Positions 1 through 9,300 are shown, counted from the first letter of the stretch. The stretch: DNA of 64,000 nt from Treponema vincentii (GCF_018336815.1 NZ_CP050497.1:434001-498000), one strand, 5' to 3'. The notes: generated from the letters alone by a model not told the origin. Program-made: numbers and translations.

Positions 1-150
1 CGAAGGCAGCTTTTAATCTACAAAGCTGCCGTAGAAAATTTTTATAAAATGGAAGGGTTCGGTCAAGCCCCCGGCGGACAACAGTCGCCCAAATCGGTTA
101 AAGCCTATATTTTCTATCTCCGCAGCAAGACCGCCGTAGAGGTAGTGTAG
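1..150 (+). CDS. C-terminal end of a RecB/AddA-type nuclease (partial)
   Basis: The window opens inside an open frame that ends with TAG at 148-150, giving the last 49 residues of a protein whose start lies upstream. The visible tail reads RRQLLIYKAAVENFYKMEG, with a Q-x3-Y motif (QLLIY), followed by a strand-like segment (VKAYIFYLRS) and a Val-rich end. Q-x3-Y is the last conserved motif of RecB-family PD-(D/E)XK nuclease domains, which close AddA/RecB and related UvrD-type helicase-nucleases. The assignment rests on this motif and on the layout of the tail only, so another RecB-fold nuclease is possible. Confidence 0.5.
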   Translation, partial: RRQLLIYKAAVENFYKMEGFGQAPGGQQSPKSVKAYIFYLRSKTAVEVV

Positions 151-239
151 GGCTAGCATCCGTCTTGTTATTATAATAAAAGCAAGACGACAGAAGCGTA
201 ATGCATTATCAGTGTTTCCTTAGATTCTTAGGATAACCC

Positions 240-2336
240 CTAATGAGTTTTAAACTTATTCACTTCTTCTACTAGATTATCGATACTCTGTTTGTTTTTT
301 TGCGTAATCTCGTTTACTTCCTGCATGGTATTGTTAATCTGCATCGCGCCCGCCGCCATTTCGTTCATGCTGTCAGTTATGATGCGGGTAAGATTATCAA
401 GCTTTCGCATTTCCTGAGCGACCCCTTCACCGCCTTTCAGCATTTCTTCGGAGCCGGCTTGTACTTCCGCTGTTACCGTGTTGATGTTTTTAATAGCGGT
501 TAAAACTTCTTTGCTGCCATGCTCCTGTTCCTTCATCGATTCCGTTAGGCTGGCGCTCATTTCTTTAACTTGCTGAGCAAGGTTGAATATTGCATTGAAC
601 TTATCTTCTACCGTCTTTGATGAAGCGGAAAGCGTTTCTATTTCCGCTGAGAGCATTTTTAAGGTTGCGGTAATTGTCTTTCCTTGTGTTGCGGAATCTT
701 CAGCAAGCTTGCGAATTTCATCGGCGACGACAGCAAAGCCTTTTCCAGCCTCTCCTGCATGCGCTGCTTCGATAGCAGCATTCATTGCGAGTAAGTTGGT
801 TTGCGATGCAATGTGCTGAATAACGCTCGAAGCTTCTATCAGTGAACCTGATTCTTCCGCAATCTTCTGAGTTACGGTATTTGATGTTACAAGTGTTGCT
901 TTGCCGTCGCCTGTCGCTGTTGTAAGGTCTTTAATAGCGTTGTCGGTTTTAGCAAGCGTCTGTGTGATGGAGGCAATATTTGCGACCATTTCTTCGATAG
1001 AGGACGAAGACTGAGCAACACTCGCTGCCTGCATTTCAATACCTGTATTCAATTGTTTGATAGTGCGAACAATTTCTTCAACGGTTGCAGCGGTTTCAGT
1101 AACGCTTGCTGCTTGAGTCATTGCCTGTTGTTTTACGCTGTCGATATTCGTACTGATTTGATGCACCGCGCTCGCCGTTTCGGTCATATTGGTAGAGAGC
1201 TCGTTTCCGATTTCTTCCATTTCATTGCAATTTACGCCTATCGATTTGATCGCGTTTCTTATTTTTGCAATCGTCTCATTAAAATATTCGGATAAGTCTG
1301 TTACCTCATCATTCCCCGTTACAGGAAGGTTTATGGTTAAATCACCTTCTCCCTGTGCGATGTTTTTTAAAGCCGAAACCGTTCGTTTAACCGGTTTTAT
1401 CATTCCTCGGGCTACTAAATAGACAATGATAACAGATCCTGCAAAAATACCAAATCCGATTAAAATCAGACTGAGCCGGAGTGTATTGACGGTTTCCATA
1501 AATTCGTGTACGGGCGCACATACAATAGTAGTCCATGCGGCTGATTTCAGTTTCGTATAAGCTGCAATTTTAGGAACCCCTTCGTACTCATAATAGCCGA
1601 TGCCGGGTTGCGAAGAAGCGATAGCATTCCGTTCAAATCTTCCGCAAGAATCTAATTCCATATTGCTCTGTCCTTCCTGACTGGGATTGAGCATACTTGT
1701 TACTGCATCAATATCCTGATCGGCAATCGTTGCTCCCGTCGGCCCTATGATGTAGCAATTGCCGCTTTTGCCGATGGTAATATCTTTGATATTATCTCTG
1801 AACCATAGACCGGAAATATCGGCTGATAAAACACCCGTGATGCGTTGCTCCTCATCATAAAGCGGAATCGAAAACGTACTGATCAACTTTTGAGTTGTTT
1901 TTGAAATCAGTAAGTCGGAAACAAAATGTTCCCCTTTCATTGAAGCTTTAAACCATGCCCTGTCGCTTACATTTACCGTGCCGCTTTTTGCATAACAAAT
2001 ACCTGCGGTATCGCTGATGTTGAGTTCTTCTATTATATCGTTGCTCATTGTATTTTTCTGCAGTTGTTCTATTTTTTCTTGATAGGAAGCGGTTGAATCA
2101 TACAGTATTGGGATATGAGATAACCCTTCTAAAAATTGAAAAAAAGCACTGATTTTTGCGTCGATAATTTCCGCTTCATCCAAAGCTTTATCGACAAGCT
2201 GCACTTCCAATTTTTCAATTACGGCTTTCCGTGCAAAGCCGATTGCCAGTGCACCTTCCGTCAGCGAGGCAGCTGCAATTAAAAGCCCGAAAATGATAAT
2301 CAACTTATTGCTGATTGAAAAACGTTTTTTTACCAT
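240..2336 (-). CDS. Methyl-accepting chemotaxis protein with Cache sensor domain
   Basis: A 698-residue transmembrane chemoreceptor. An N-terminal membrane segment (about residues 11-33) is followed by a roughly 250-residue periplasmic region of the double-Cache type, which binds small ligands. A second membrane segment (about 285-310) leads into a HAMP linker ([18 protein letters not shown]) and a long coiled-coil signalling domain. The tip carries the highly conserved hairpin ([20 protein letters not shown], then [16 protein letters not shown]) that contacts CheA and CheW. There is no C-terminal CheR-binding pentapeptide; the protein ends in [10 protein letters not shown]. It is transcribed alone, divergently from the YibE/F gene. 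The ligand cannot be predicted. The family call is secure. Confidence 0.95.
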   Translation of the reverse strand: MVKKRFSISNKLIIIFGLLIAAASLTEGALAIGFARKAVIEKLEVQLVDKALDEAEIIDAKISAFFQFLEGLSHIPILYDSTASYQEKIEQLQKNTMSNDIIEELNISDTAGICYAKSGTVNVSDRAWFKASMKGEHFVSDLLISKTTQKLISTFSIPLYDEEQRITGVLSADISGLWFRDNIKDITIGKSGNCYIIGPTGATIADQDIDAVTSMLNPSQEGQSNMELDSCGRFERNAIASSQPGIGYYEYEGVPKIAAYTKLKSAAWTTIVCAPVHEFMETVNTLRLSLILIGFGIFAGSVIIVYLVARGMIKPVKRTVSALKNIAQGEGDLTINLPVTGNDEVTDLSEYFNETIAKIRNAIKSIGVNCNEMEEIGNELSTNMTETASAVHQISTNIDSVKQQAMTQAASVTETAATVEEIVRTIKQLNTGIEMQAASVAQSSSSIEEMVANIASITQTLAKTDNAIKDLTTATGDGKATLVTSNTVTQKIAEESGSLIEASSVIQHIASQTNLLAMNAAIEAAHAGEAGKGFAVVADEIRKLAEDSATQGKTITATLKMLSAEIETLSASSKTVEDKFNAIFNLAQQVKEMSASLTESMKEQEHGSKEVLTAIKNINTVTAEVQAGSEEMLKGGEGVAQEMRKLDNLTRIITDSMNEMAAGAMQINNTMQEVNEITQKNKQSIDNLVEEVNKFKTH

Positions 2337-2452
2337 GCTCTGTATCCTGCTTTAAATAATTTTGAGTTGAGCGGTATGTATATCATATTTTATATCTTTT
2401 GAAAATAGGGAGAAAACTATAGGGAGAAAACTATTGACATAGAGAAAAAATG

Positions 2453-2482
2453 TTGACGGGTGGGGGAATCTCGCGATATAAT
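2453..2482 (+). promoter_or_regulatory. Sigma-70-type promoter with near-leaderless start
   Basis: TTGACG (2453-2458) and TATAAT (2477-2482) are separated by 18 bases. The predicted transcription start is about 2489, only 7 bases before the ATG at 2496, and no Shine-Dalgarno sequence precedes that ATG. Confidence 0.7.
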
Positions 2483-2495
2483 TCTACCATAGAGT

Positions 2496-3632
2496 ATGCA
2501 AGAAAAAGTATTTGCAGGGACAGTGCTGGTGATTACAGCGCTTCTCTGTTTCGGTATGCCGAAAATTTCAAATAAACTCAAGCCGGAATCTCCGTTTATC
2601 CAAGAGTTTGCTGAGGGGATTGTGATGGAGATTTTGGAAGAAGACCTTTCTCCCGATCCTGTCGTGCAAGGCAGATATCGCGGTACGCAAAAACTTCGCG
2701 TTAAAATTCTCGAAGGGAAATATAAAAACCAAGTATTTGAAGTGTATAACACGCTGAGCAGCTTGCACAGCAATTTTGCCTATAGGGGCTTAAAGGCGGT
2801 GTTCACGCTGCGGGAGAGCGGCGGGAAAACGGCCGTGTGGCTCTATAACCTCAAACGCGACATCTATGTTTTTGTGCTGGTGGGGTTGTTCTTTGCTGCA
2901 CTGATTCTCCTCGGTAGGGGACAGGGCTTAAAATCCGCACTTGGACTCATTTTTACCTGTGTGCTCATCGTTACCGTACTGATCCCCGCCCTGTTTGCAG
3001 GGTTCCCGCCCGTGCCGGTTTCTATCGGGCTTGTTTCCGTTATGACCATCGTCAGCTTTATTTTGATAGGCGGCTTTACGCGCAAAACCTATACGGCCAT
3101 CGCAGGCACCGTCGCCGGCATTACCATTGCGGGCATTATCTCGGTAATCGTGTCCTTCGCGGCGCAGCTTTCCGGCGTTAATATGGAAGGCGGCGAGCAG
3201 CTACTCAACTTAGCGCCCGACTACAATCTCAAGCTGGATGGGCTATTGTTCACCTCAATTTTGATTGCCTCGCTCGGCGCCGTGATGGATGTCAGCATGT
3301 CGATTGCGTCTTCCATGCAGGAAATTTTAGCCGCCAATCCGCGCCTCACTAAAAAAGAGCTGTTTCAGTCTGGGCTGACGGTGGGTAAAGATATTACCGG
3401 CACGATGAGTAACACGCTCATTTTAGCCTTTGCCGGCTCGTCGCTGCCGCTGGTGATGATGATTTGGGGCTACGGCATGAGTTTTACGCAGTTTATCAAT
3501 ATACCGCGCATCGTCATAGAAATTATGCACGGCATTTCCGGCAGCATCGGCATTATCGCCGCGGTTCCGTGTACGGCGTTGGTTGCGCTTTTTATACTGC
3601 GGATACCGGCTGCAAATGAAATGAGAAAATAG
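2496..3632 (+). CDS. YibE/F-family multi-pass membrane protein
   Basis: A 378-residue integral membrane protein of the YibE/F family. An N-terminal signal-anchor (residues 5-20) is followed by an extracytoplasmic domain of about 100 residues and then seven or eight hydrophobic segments from about residue 128 to the end. The core motif GAVMDVSMSIASSMQEI and a GKDITGTMSNTLILAFAG segment are typical of the family. No biochemical role is established for YibE/F; the proteins are common in Firmicutes and spirochetes. The start was chosen because the promoter directly upstream leaves no room for a longer protein. The gene is monocistronic or weakly linked to the downstream nucleotidase (about 90 bases). 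Confidence 0.85.
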   Translation: MQEKVFAGTVLVITALLCFGMPKISNKLKPESPFIQEFAEGIVMEILEEDLSPDPVVQGRYRGTQKLRVKILEGKYKNQVFEVYNTLSSLHSNFAYRGLKAVFTLRESGGKTAVWLYNLKRDIYVFVLVGLFFAALILLGRGQGLKSALGLIFTCVLIVTVLIPALFAGFPPVPVSIGLVSVMTIVSFILIGGFTRKTYTAIAGTVAGITIAGIISVIVSFAAQLSGVNMEGGEQLLNLAPDYNLKLDGLLFTSILIASLGAVMDVSMSIASSMQEILAANPRLTKKELFQSGLTVGKDITGTMSNTLILAFAGSSLPLVMMIWGYGMSFTQFINIPRIVIEIMHGISGSIGIIAAVPCTALVALFILRIPAANEMRK

Positions 3633-3725
3633 GCGGATAATATCCGTTCTATAGATAAGAAGGAAGTTCCTGCAGCCCAATGTAGTTGTGGTGGACTTGC
3701 TTAAAAAATGTGAAGGAGTATGCAC

Positions 3726-5636
3726 ATGATCAAGAAAAGAATGCTCGGCTTTATAGCCGCACTGGTTTTTGTTTTTTCGCTGACAGCCTGCGTCGAAACA
3801 AATTCTGCATCACGAAGCACGGAACAGACCGCTGCACGTACCGCAAAGGCACGCGGAAAGCAATCTGATGAGGTAAAACTTACCCACAAGATTATCCAAA
3901 AGGGACAACCGGGCGCGGATGCCGTTACCCTTACCTTCGGCGTAACAGGCGACGTACACGGACGGCTCTATGCGTACGATTACGCAGTGTGCGAAGAAAC
4001 ACCGGCAGCAGGTTTTGTAAAAACTTACGTGCTTGCACAGGAACTTCGCACACAGAATCCCAACACCGTTTTAATCGACGTTGGCGACACGGTGCAAGAT
4101 AACAGCGCCGACCTGTTTAACGACCTTGACACCCACCCGATGATTCAAGCGCTCAATTACATGAACTACGATATTTGGGTATTGGGTAACCACGAATTCA
4201 ATTTTGAAAAAGAATTCCTTGCCCGTAATATCCGCCACTTTAACGGTTCGGTATTAAGCGCCAATATCAAAAACACCAAGGATGGCAGCAATTTTGTACT
4301 GCCCTATCAGCTGTTTGATATTGAAGGAGTCCGCGTGGCCGTTATCGGTATGGTGCCGCCCCATATCCCGATGTGGGAAGCTGCCGCCCCCTCTCACTTT
4401 AAGGGACTGGAGTTTGAAGACCCGATTGCCGTTGCGCGCGAAACCGTCGACTCCTTAAAAGGGCAATACGATGTCTTAATCGGCGCCTTCCACCTTGGAC
4501 GTAACGGTGAATACGGCACCAACAGCGGCGTTATCGAAATGGCGAAGCAAATCCCTGAGTTCGATTTAATCTTCGGCGGGCATGAACACGCTCGGTATGC
4601 CACCCTTATAGACGGCCAGAACGGTGATAAAACATGGATCATTGAGCCGGGCTGCTACGGTTGGGCTTTGGCCGTTGGCGAAGTACAGGTTAAAAAGGAT
4701 AACGGCGCATGGAAGGTTGTTTCCGTAAAAGCGGAAAACCGCGAAACTGCCAAAATCGCTGCCGATAAAGCGATGGAAAAAGAGTTTGAATTTGTGCATG
4801 ACAAATCTGTTGCGGATGCAAACCTCATCGTCGGAAAGGTTACCGCTGATTTTATCCCGCGCGTAGACTACATTACCGGAAAAGACAAGGTTACCACCAT
4901 GCCTACCATTCAGCTGGAAGATACCGCCCTTATCGACTTAATCAATGATGTGCAGCTGTATTACACGAAGGCTGATGTTGCTGCTGCGGCCGCCTTCCGC
5001 TTTGACATGAATTTAAAGAAAGGAGATTTTAAGAAAAAAGATGTCGCCTTTATCTATAAATATTCCAATACGCTGATGGGCGTTAATATGACCGGCGAGA
5101 ACCTCTTAAAATACATGGAGTGGTCGGCATCATATTATAACACTGCAAAGGAAGGCGACGTAACGATTTCGTTCAACCCCAATGTTCGCGGTTACAACTA
5201 CGATATGTTTGAAGGTATCGACTACGACATCGATATTTCAAAAGAGGCTGGGAATAGAATCGCAAACGCGAAGATAAAAGGGGAAGCCCTTGATCCTAAA
5301 AAGGTGTATAAGGTTGCTGTCAACAACTACCGCTTTGGTACGCTGCAAAGTTTGAAGCTTGCAACGCCTAAAGACGTGTATTACGATTCGTATGAAGTGA
5401 TGCAGGACGCCGGACGCATACGTGATTTAATCGGCGCGTATGTAAAGGATGTTGATAAGGGAGTTATTACTCCCAAGGTTAGCTACAACTGGAAGCTCAT
5501 CGGCTTTGATCCGAATGTTGCCGGACGGGATAAGATTTTTGATGAGATTAGGGCTGGAACTATTAAGATTCCGACCTCTTCAGACGGTAGAACCCCGAAC
5601 ATTAAATCCATCAATATTCATGAATTGAAGAAGTAG
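3726..5636 (+). CDS. 5'-nucleotidase/metallophosphatase lipoprotein (UshA/CpdB type)
   Basis: A 636-residue exported metallophosphoesterase. The start at 3726 is preferred because GAAGGAG lies 7 bases upstream, whereas it almost touches the alternative ATG at 3720. A lipoprotein signal ends at LTAC. The catalytic metal motifs follow in order: GDVHGR (D-x-H), DVGDT, GNHEFNFE and GGHEHA. The C-terminal half matches a 5'-nucleotidase C-terminal substrate-binding domain. Such enzymes hydrolyse extracellular nucleotides or 2',3'-cyclic nucleotides to nucleosides for salvage. The membrane-anchored location follows from the lipobox. The exact substrate is uncertain. Confidence 0.92.
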   Translation: MIKKRMLGFIAALVFVFSLTACVETNSASRSTEQTAARTAKARGKQSDEVKLTHKIIQKGQPGADAVTLTFGVTGDVHGRLYAYDYAVCEETPAAGFVKTYVLAQELRTQNPNTVLIDVGDTVQDNSADLFNDLDTHPMIQALNYMNYDIWVLGNHEFNFEKEFLARNIRHFNGSVLSANIKNTKDGSNFVLPYQLFDIEGVRVAVIGMVPPHIPMWEAAAPSHFKGLEFEDPIAVARETVDSLKGQYDVLIGAFHLGRNGEYGTNSGVIEMAKQIPEFDLIFGGHEHARYATLIDGQNGDKTWIIEPGCYGWALAVGEVQVKKDNGAWKVVSVKAENRETAKIAADKAMEKEFEFVHDKSVADANLIVGKVTADFIPRVDYITGKDKVTTMPTIQLEDTALIDLINDVQLYYTKADVAAAAAFRFDMNLKKGDFKKKDVAFIYKYSNTLMGVNMTGENLLKYMEWSASYYNTAKEGDVTISFNPNVRGYNYDMFEGIDYDIDISKEAGNRIANAKIKGEALDPKKVYKVAVNNYRFGTLQSLKLATPKDVYYDSYEVMQDAGRIRDLIGAYVKDVDKGVITPKVSYNWKLIGFDPNVAGRDKIFDEIRAGTIKIPTSSDGRTPNIKSINIHELKK

Positions 5637-5650
5637 GAAAAGTATAATTT

Positions 5651-5699
5651 GCGGGTTTCTAATAAGTTCTGTATATCTATAGACTTATTAGAAACTCGC
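5651..5699. terminator. 17-bp hairpin between convergent genes
   Basis: GCGGGTTTCTAATAAGT (5651-5667) pairs with ACTTATTAGAAACTCGC (5683-5699) with one mismatch. It lies between two convergent genes and probably ends transcription from both sides, although no clear T-run follows. The ACTCGC edge matches the flank of the type-2 hairpins in the repeats described elsewhere in this window. Confidence 0.65.
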
Positions 5700-5705
5700 G
5701 GGCGC

Positions 5706-5963
5706 CTAAAGAGCGGTAATTGCTGCTATCAAACCGAAAATAACGCCCGGTGCATTTGCTGCTGCGAGCGGATAATCTCTTTTATCTTTCAGCAATGCGT
5801 ATAAAACCCATATCGTACAGTTGACAGCTGCTGCCAAAGGTTGAAGAAAAACGGTTTTATTTCCGTGTAAGTTATCCATAATCTGAGGGATATAAGATAT
5901 GTACATGGTAACCGACAATGCCGTTCCTATCCATCCAAGAATTTTCAATTTATTTTCGCTCAT
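5706..5963 (-). CDS. SemiSWEET sugar transporter
   Basis: An 85-residue protein with three transmembrane helices, the size and layout of bacterial SemiSWEETs, which dimerise to pass sugars along their gradient. The PQ-loop motif is visible (ISYIPQIMDN, about residues 22-31), as is the conserved Asn/Trp region (NCTIWVLYALLKDKRDYP). The start is supported by GAGGAG five bases upstream of the ATG. It is a single gene, convergent with the nucleotidase. The sugar carried cannot be read from the sequence. Confidence 0.92.
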   Translation of the reverse strand: MSENKLKILGWIGTALSVTMYISYIPQIMDNLHGNKTVFLQPLAAAVNCTIWVLYALLKDKRDYPLAAANAPGVIFGLIAAITAL

Positions 5964-6047
5964 TGTGACTCCTCTTGTATTAGTCCGGAATTAATGGATT
6001 TACTATATCTGTTTTATCGGTATTGAGCAATATTCACGCCCTATATC

Positions 6048-7487
6048 TCACTCGCTCGGTTCGTTAAGCTTTTCCGTAATTTCCTTTATTTTTGCCGAAT
6101 GAGCGAGTACATAGAGAATATCGCTTTTTTGAATGACGGTATCGCCTTTAGGAAAGATGATTTTACCATCCCGCACAATTGAACTGATAAGCGTATCTTT
6201 ATCTAAATGGAGGTTACTGATTTTTTGACCGATACTGCCGGAATGATCTTCAATATAAATATCGAAGATATCGATGTCGCTTGCTTTAAGTGAATACAAC
6301 TCAACCGAATACAGCGATTCCGGTTTTTTAGGATTGGTAAATTTAAGCAATCGAGCAAGGGGCGCAAGCGTCGTTCCCTGAATAATACAGGAAAGGAAAA
6401 CGGCAAAAAAGATTGTATTAAAGATAAAGCCGTTTTCATCTAGCCCGTTTGAAAGCGGATAGGTTGCAAGAACAATCGGAACCGCGCCTTTAATGCCGCC
6501 CCACATTAAAAAGAATTTTTCCTTCCGGGTATATTGAAACGGGAACGTAGAAACCAACACGGCAAGCGGACGGGCGATAAACATCATAATACCGACAATG
6601 ATGAGCGCTTCTTTCCAGATATGGACAAACTGATGCGGAAACGATAAAAGTCCCAGCATAATAAAGAGCGTGATATTAAAAATAGTGGAAACACTTTCGA
6701 GAAAATTTCCGACACTGCGCTTTGCAGGGAAGGCTGTGTTGCCGATCCAATAGCCCATAAAGAACACCGCGATAATCCCGTTTGCTTGGCAAAGCTCCGC
6801 TGCACCGTATCCAAGCAGTACGCATCCGAGCATCAAAACGTTATAATTCCCTCTATTATCCGACTGCAGCCGGTTAAACAACCAGACTGAAATTTGAAAA
6901 GCAAAATAACCGATAATAATGCCGCCGACAAACTGCCAAATAAGCTGTGCAACAGCCAGAGCTGGAGATTGAAAAGCCCCTGTCGCGATATGCACAAAGG
7001 TAAGGGTAAGCAAGATCGCCATCGGATCGTTCGCTGCGGATTCAACATTGAGCGTTGCGGCAAGGTTATCCTTAATCGGGTTCGACTTGGTAATCATAAA
7101 AACACCGGCCGCATCGGTAGAAGAAATAATGGAAGAAATTAGCATCGAATACGCTAAATCGAATTCAAGGACAAAGTGAATTAGAAAGCCGAGTGTCGCC
7201 GAAGTCAGTGCAACGCCGAGAATCGCAAGCGTCATCGATGGTCCTGCAACTTTGTGAAACGTCTCCTTTGTAATACAAAAACCACCGTCAAAAATAATAA
7301 AAATCAACAGGATATCTGCAATTTTTTTGGTTAAAAGCGCATTGTCAAAATAGAACAAATTTAAGACATCACTTCCGGCAAGGACACCGATAAGAATAAA
7401 ACCGATAAGGAGCGGCAGTCCGAATTTATCACTGATTTTGGTTGACAGCATGGCCAAAATGATAAGAAAGGAAACAAACAGAATCAT
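6048..7487 (-). CDS. Cation/H+ antiporter, NhaP2/CvrA type
   Basis: A 479-residue CPA1-family exchanger. About twelve hydrophobic helices cover residues 1-385, including the family core ESAANDPMAILLTL with the ND pair of the ion-binding site, and SSTDAAGVFMITKSNP. The C-terminal 90 residues form a TrkA-C-like regulatory domain, as in K+/H+ antiporter NhaP2. It should exchange K+ or Na+ for protons across the inner membrane. A GAGG box precedes the ATG. The gene stands alone. The ion specificity is inferred from the TrkA-C tail and is less certain than the family. Confidence 0.9.
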   Translation of the reverse strand: MILFVSFLIILAMLSTKISDKFGLPLLIGFILIGVLAGSDVLNLFYFDNALLTKKIADILLIFIIFDGGFCITKETFHKVAGPSMTLAILGVALTSATLGFLIHFVLEFDLAYSMLISSIISSTDAAGVFMITKSNPIKDNLAATLNVESAANDPMAILLTLTFVHIATGAFQSPALAVAQLIWQFVGGIIIGYFAFQISVWLFNRLQSDNRGNYNVLMLGCVLLGYGAAELCQANGIIAVFFMGYWIGNTAFPAKRSVGNFLESVSTIFNITLFIMLGLLSFPHQFVHIWKEALIIVGIMMFIARPLAVLVSTFPFQYTRKEKFFLMWGGIKGAVPIVLATYPLSNGLDENGFIFNTIFFAVFLSCIIQGTTLAPLARLLKFTNPKKPESLYSVELYSLKASDIDIFDIYIEDHSGSIGQKISNLHLDKDTLISSIVRDGKIIFPKGDTVIQKSDILYVLAHSAKIKEITEKLNEPSE

Positions 7488-7594
7488 AGGAACCTCAAAG
7501 TTGTAGCTATGCCGATTGTACCGATTTTAGCAGTAAAATCAACAGAGCCAGACAGAGCAAATGTATCGGACGTTTGCCCGCTTGTTGGAAAAAT

Positions 7595-7885
7595 GGGGCT
7601 GTCCAAAAACTGAAAGCCTATCGGTTTTTTCTGTAAGAAAATGATTTATCATATCCGCTAAAGCGTATTGTGTAACAGTTTTTGGATAGTTTCCTTAGAT
7701 TTAGATGCGATGTTACGATAAAAACGGTACGTCCTTGTACCGTTTTTATCTTCAAGTTTTCTCATCGAAAACTTGTTATTGTTAAAACCACTGCCATCCA
7801 TGGTAGATTTAAAAGTTATTACCGTATAAAGACTTAAATTCGCATAGATAGCGAAAAAGTAACCAACTTTTGAGACATCCCCAAT
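7595..7885. repeat. Composite nested hairpin repeat (copy 1)
   Basis: This copy shares its framework with 62579-62718: GGGCTGTCCAAAAACT at the left, TTTCCTTAGATTTAGATGCG in the middle and AAAAGTAACCAACTTTTGAG plus ACATCCCC at the right. Extra hairpins sit in its loops. One is a 14-bp stem at 7717-7730/7737-7750 with loop GTCCTT. It is followed by CAAGTTTTC/GAAAACTTG (7753-7775) and a short hairpin with loop ATCCAT (about 7790-7805). No gene lies in this stretch. Confidence 0.75.
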
Positions 7886-7915
7886 GTCAGGTTGAAGAAG
7901 AGTGTTAGGTTTTAT

Positions 7916-8290
7916 TTACATAACTGGAATAATTAATTCCAATTGTAATTCTTCTATCTGATTAAATCTTTTATCAGCGGTAATAAGTGGTAGATTATTT
8001 ACAATTGCGGAAGCTGCAACAATCGCATCGGGAAGTTTTGTTTTATATTTTTTGCGAATTTCGATTGTTTTTTCTTTTACTTCGCCTGTAAGAGAAATTT
8101 CTTTACAATCAAGCAGGAGTGATTTTATATTACTTTCTTCTGTAGCTGTTATTCCAGATAAAGACAAGAGTTCCATTTCAGATATAACTGAAAATGCAAG
8201 TTTACTCTGTAAAAATGGGCTCATGCAAGAATTACCGTCTAGAAGATAAATTAACGCATTTGTATCAGCTACAAAGTCAGTTCCATTCAT
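7916..8290 (-). CDS. vapC: VapC-like PIN-domain toxin
   Basis: A 124-residue PIN-domain ribonuclease. The acidic residues expected for Mg2+ binding are present: D-T-N near residue 9, a Glu in the VISEMELLSLSG segment near residue 39, Asp in KLPDAIVAASA near 87, and Asp in LITADKRF near 105. VapC toxins cleave tRNA or rRNA when released from their antitoxin. The gene overlaps the preceding antitoxin gene by 14 bases, the usual arrangement. The target RNA is unknown. Confidence 0.9.
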   Translation of the reverse strand: MNGTDFVADTNALIYLLDGNSCMSPFLQSKLAFSVISEMELLSLSGITATEESNIKSLLLDCKEISLTGEVKEKTIEIRKKYKTKLPDAIVAASAIVNNLPLITADKRFNQIEELQLELIIPVM

Positions 8291-8486
8291 TTCTCATTTC
8301 CTTTTGAATTGAAAGACCATCTTTTTTTAAATTTACAGAACCAAAATATTTTGAGAGATTTGGAGTTTTTTCAGTTTTTACATTCTGATTATATCGATAC
8401 AAAACAAACTGAATATAGTTTTCAATATCAACAAGACATTCTTGAGGAACTGTTTTTATTTGTTCAACCATTGTTTCATAAGACAT
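8277..8486 (-). CDS. Antitoxin of the VapC pair
   Basis: About 69 residues beginning MSYETMVEQIKTVPQECL. This start was chosen because AAGGA lies 7 bases upstream, and the longer frame upstream of it would run through the promoter (TATACT about 30 bases before). The N-terminal half resembles the helical antitoxins common beside treponemal PIN toxins. The C-terminal half, rich in Lys and Asn, would wrap the toxin. Because the gene precedes and overlaps the toxin, it should also be the autorepressor of the pair. A decayed relative with almost the same N-terminus lies at 55106. Confidence 0.8.
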   Translation of the reverse strand: MSYETMVEQIKTVPQECLVDIENYIQFVLYRYNQNVKTEKTPNLSKYFGSVNLKKDGLSIQKEMRNEWN

Positions 8487-8545
8487 AACGACATCCTTTC
8501 TGCAACTTACCAATAGTATAACATAAAAAGTCACGTTTTTCTATA

Positions 8546-8580
8546 AAAAATCCAGACAAGCTTGACTTTGCTGGATTTTT
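8546..8580. terminator. Terminator-like hairpin upstream of the TA pair
   Basis: AAAAATCCAG (8546-8555) pairs perfectly with CTGGATTTTT (8571-8580). Both strands end in a T-run, so it could stop readthrough in either direction. From 8580 to 8800 I see no supported gene. Confidence 0.5.
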
Positions 8581-8799
8581 GTCGATATTTCCACGCCCAA
8601 AATTCCAAAAACAATCGCAGCTTGCTCTCCTCGATTTGCAAACGGCATGGAATTGATGGCCATAGAAATTCCCCATTTATCAATAATACATCGCCAATAG
8701 TACTCCTTTCATAAAATCCGCCAACGATTTTATATTTTTCTTGGTAAAAAATGTCGGAAGATTTACTTTACTAACAGCAAGTGGCGCTCTGCGCCATCC

Positions 8800-8885
8800 A
8801 TCTAACGGGCGGCGGATAAGCTGCAAGAAGCGAGAAGGCCGTAAGGCTTTTGAGTTCCGCCGTCAGCTTAATTCGCGTGTTGGAC
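8800..8885 (+). mobile_element. Integron attC-like recombination site
   Basis: ATCTAAC at 8800-8806 fits the R'' consensus RYYYAAC, and GTTGGAC at 8879-8885 fits the R' consensus GTTRRRY; the two are complementary with one G-T pair. Inside them, ATAAGCTG (8816-8823) pairs with CAGCTTAAT (8864-8872) with one unpaired base, as in L''/L' boxes. A central hairpin AAGGCC/GGCTTT follows the usual attC fold. A second R'-like core, GTTAGAT at 8913-8919, is the exact complement of ATCTAAC. No integrase gene is in the window. Confidence 0.7.
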
Positions 8886-8937
8886 GCCGCTGTGCGCCGG
8901 ACGACAGGCGGATGTTAGATTCTTTTTTTATTATACA

Positions 8938-9083
8938 TTACTTCCCTTTTTTATTTGAATTAAGTTGTTCGCCGCGATTTTCTTGGCTTTGGGCGTGCTG
9001 CGATTTGCACCAGCTGTTCCCTTATTGGGATTTTGCATATTTGATTGATTGCCAGCCGGTTTTACCGTGTTATTTTTGCTAAT
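8938..9083 (-). pseudogene. Decayed paralogue of the 55-residue Asn-rich protein
   Basis: Read on the minus strand, this stretch gives VKPAGNQSNMQNPNKGTAGA, then after a one-base shift SQENRGEQLNSNKKGK and a TAA stop. The intact gene at 21442-21609 has the parallel blocks [21 protein letters not shown] and [12 protein letters not shown]. There is no start codon left in frame. It is therefore a frameshifted, start-less remnant directly beside the attC-like site. Confidence 0.65.
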
Positions 9084-9092
9084 AGTATTTCT

Positions 9093-9300
9093 CTAAATGT
9101 CTTTAAAAACAACGCTGATTTCAATCTTATCGCTTCCAAGATCAGCTGCTTTTACATCGTAATACATCTTTACACCAGTTTCATATTCCTGTTTAACACC
9201 ATTGATTACCAATTTTCTACAATTTTACCGTCAGGCAAAGTTGCTTCAAACCTTAAGGAATCGTTTTCTTTTATAGAGTTTCTACTTGTTACATCAGTAT
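9093..9300 (-). pseudogene. Remnant of a surface or repeat-domain protein
   Basis: Minus-strand reading gives SRNSIKENDSLRFEATLPDG and, after a one-base loss near 9214, LVINGVKQEYETGVKMYYDV, then KAADLGSDKIEISVVFKDI and TAG at 9093-9095. The pattern looks like the last beta-rich domain of a secreted protein. The family is not recognised. The upstream part is lost and replaced by hairpin repeats. Confidence 0.5.

Noticed and set aside
156-190. CGTCTTG...CAAGACG hairpin after the first partial gene
   Set aside because: Seven base pairs with a long AT-rich loop and no T-run on either strand. Too weak to call a terminator.
212-235. TTTCCTTAGATT, also found in the repeat framework at 7690 and 62610
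   Set aside because: Only about 13 bases match and none of the neighbouring modules are present, so chance or a tiny remnant cannot be excluded.
8476-8676. Open frame upstream of the first toxin-antitoxin pair, minus strand
   Set aside because: No ribosome site, and it runs through the promoter and start of the antitoxin gene and through a terminator-like hairpin. A second frame there (MAINSMPFANRGEQAAIVFG) looks somewhat coding but has no homologue that I recognise.
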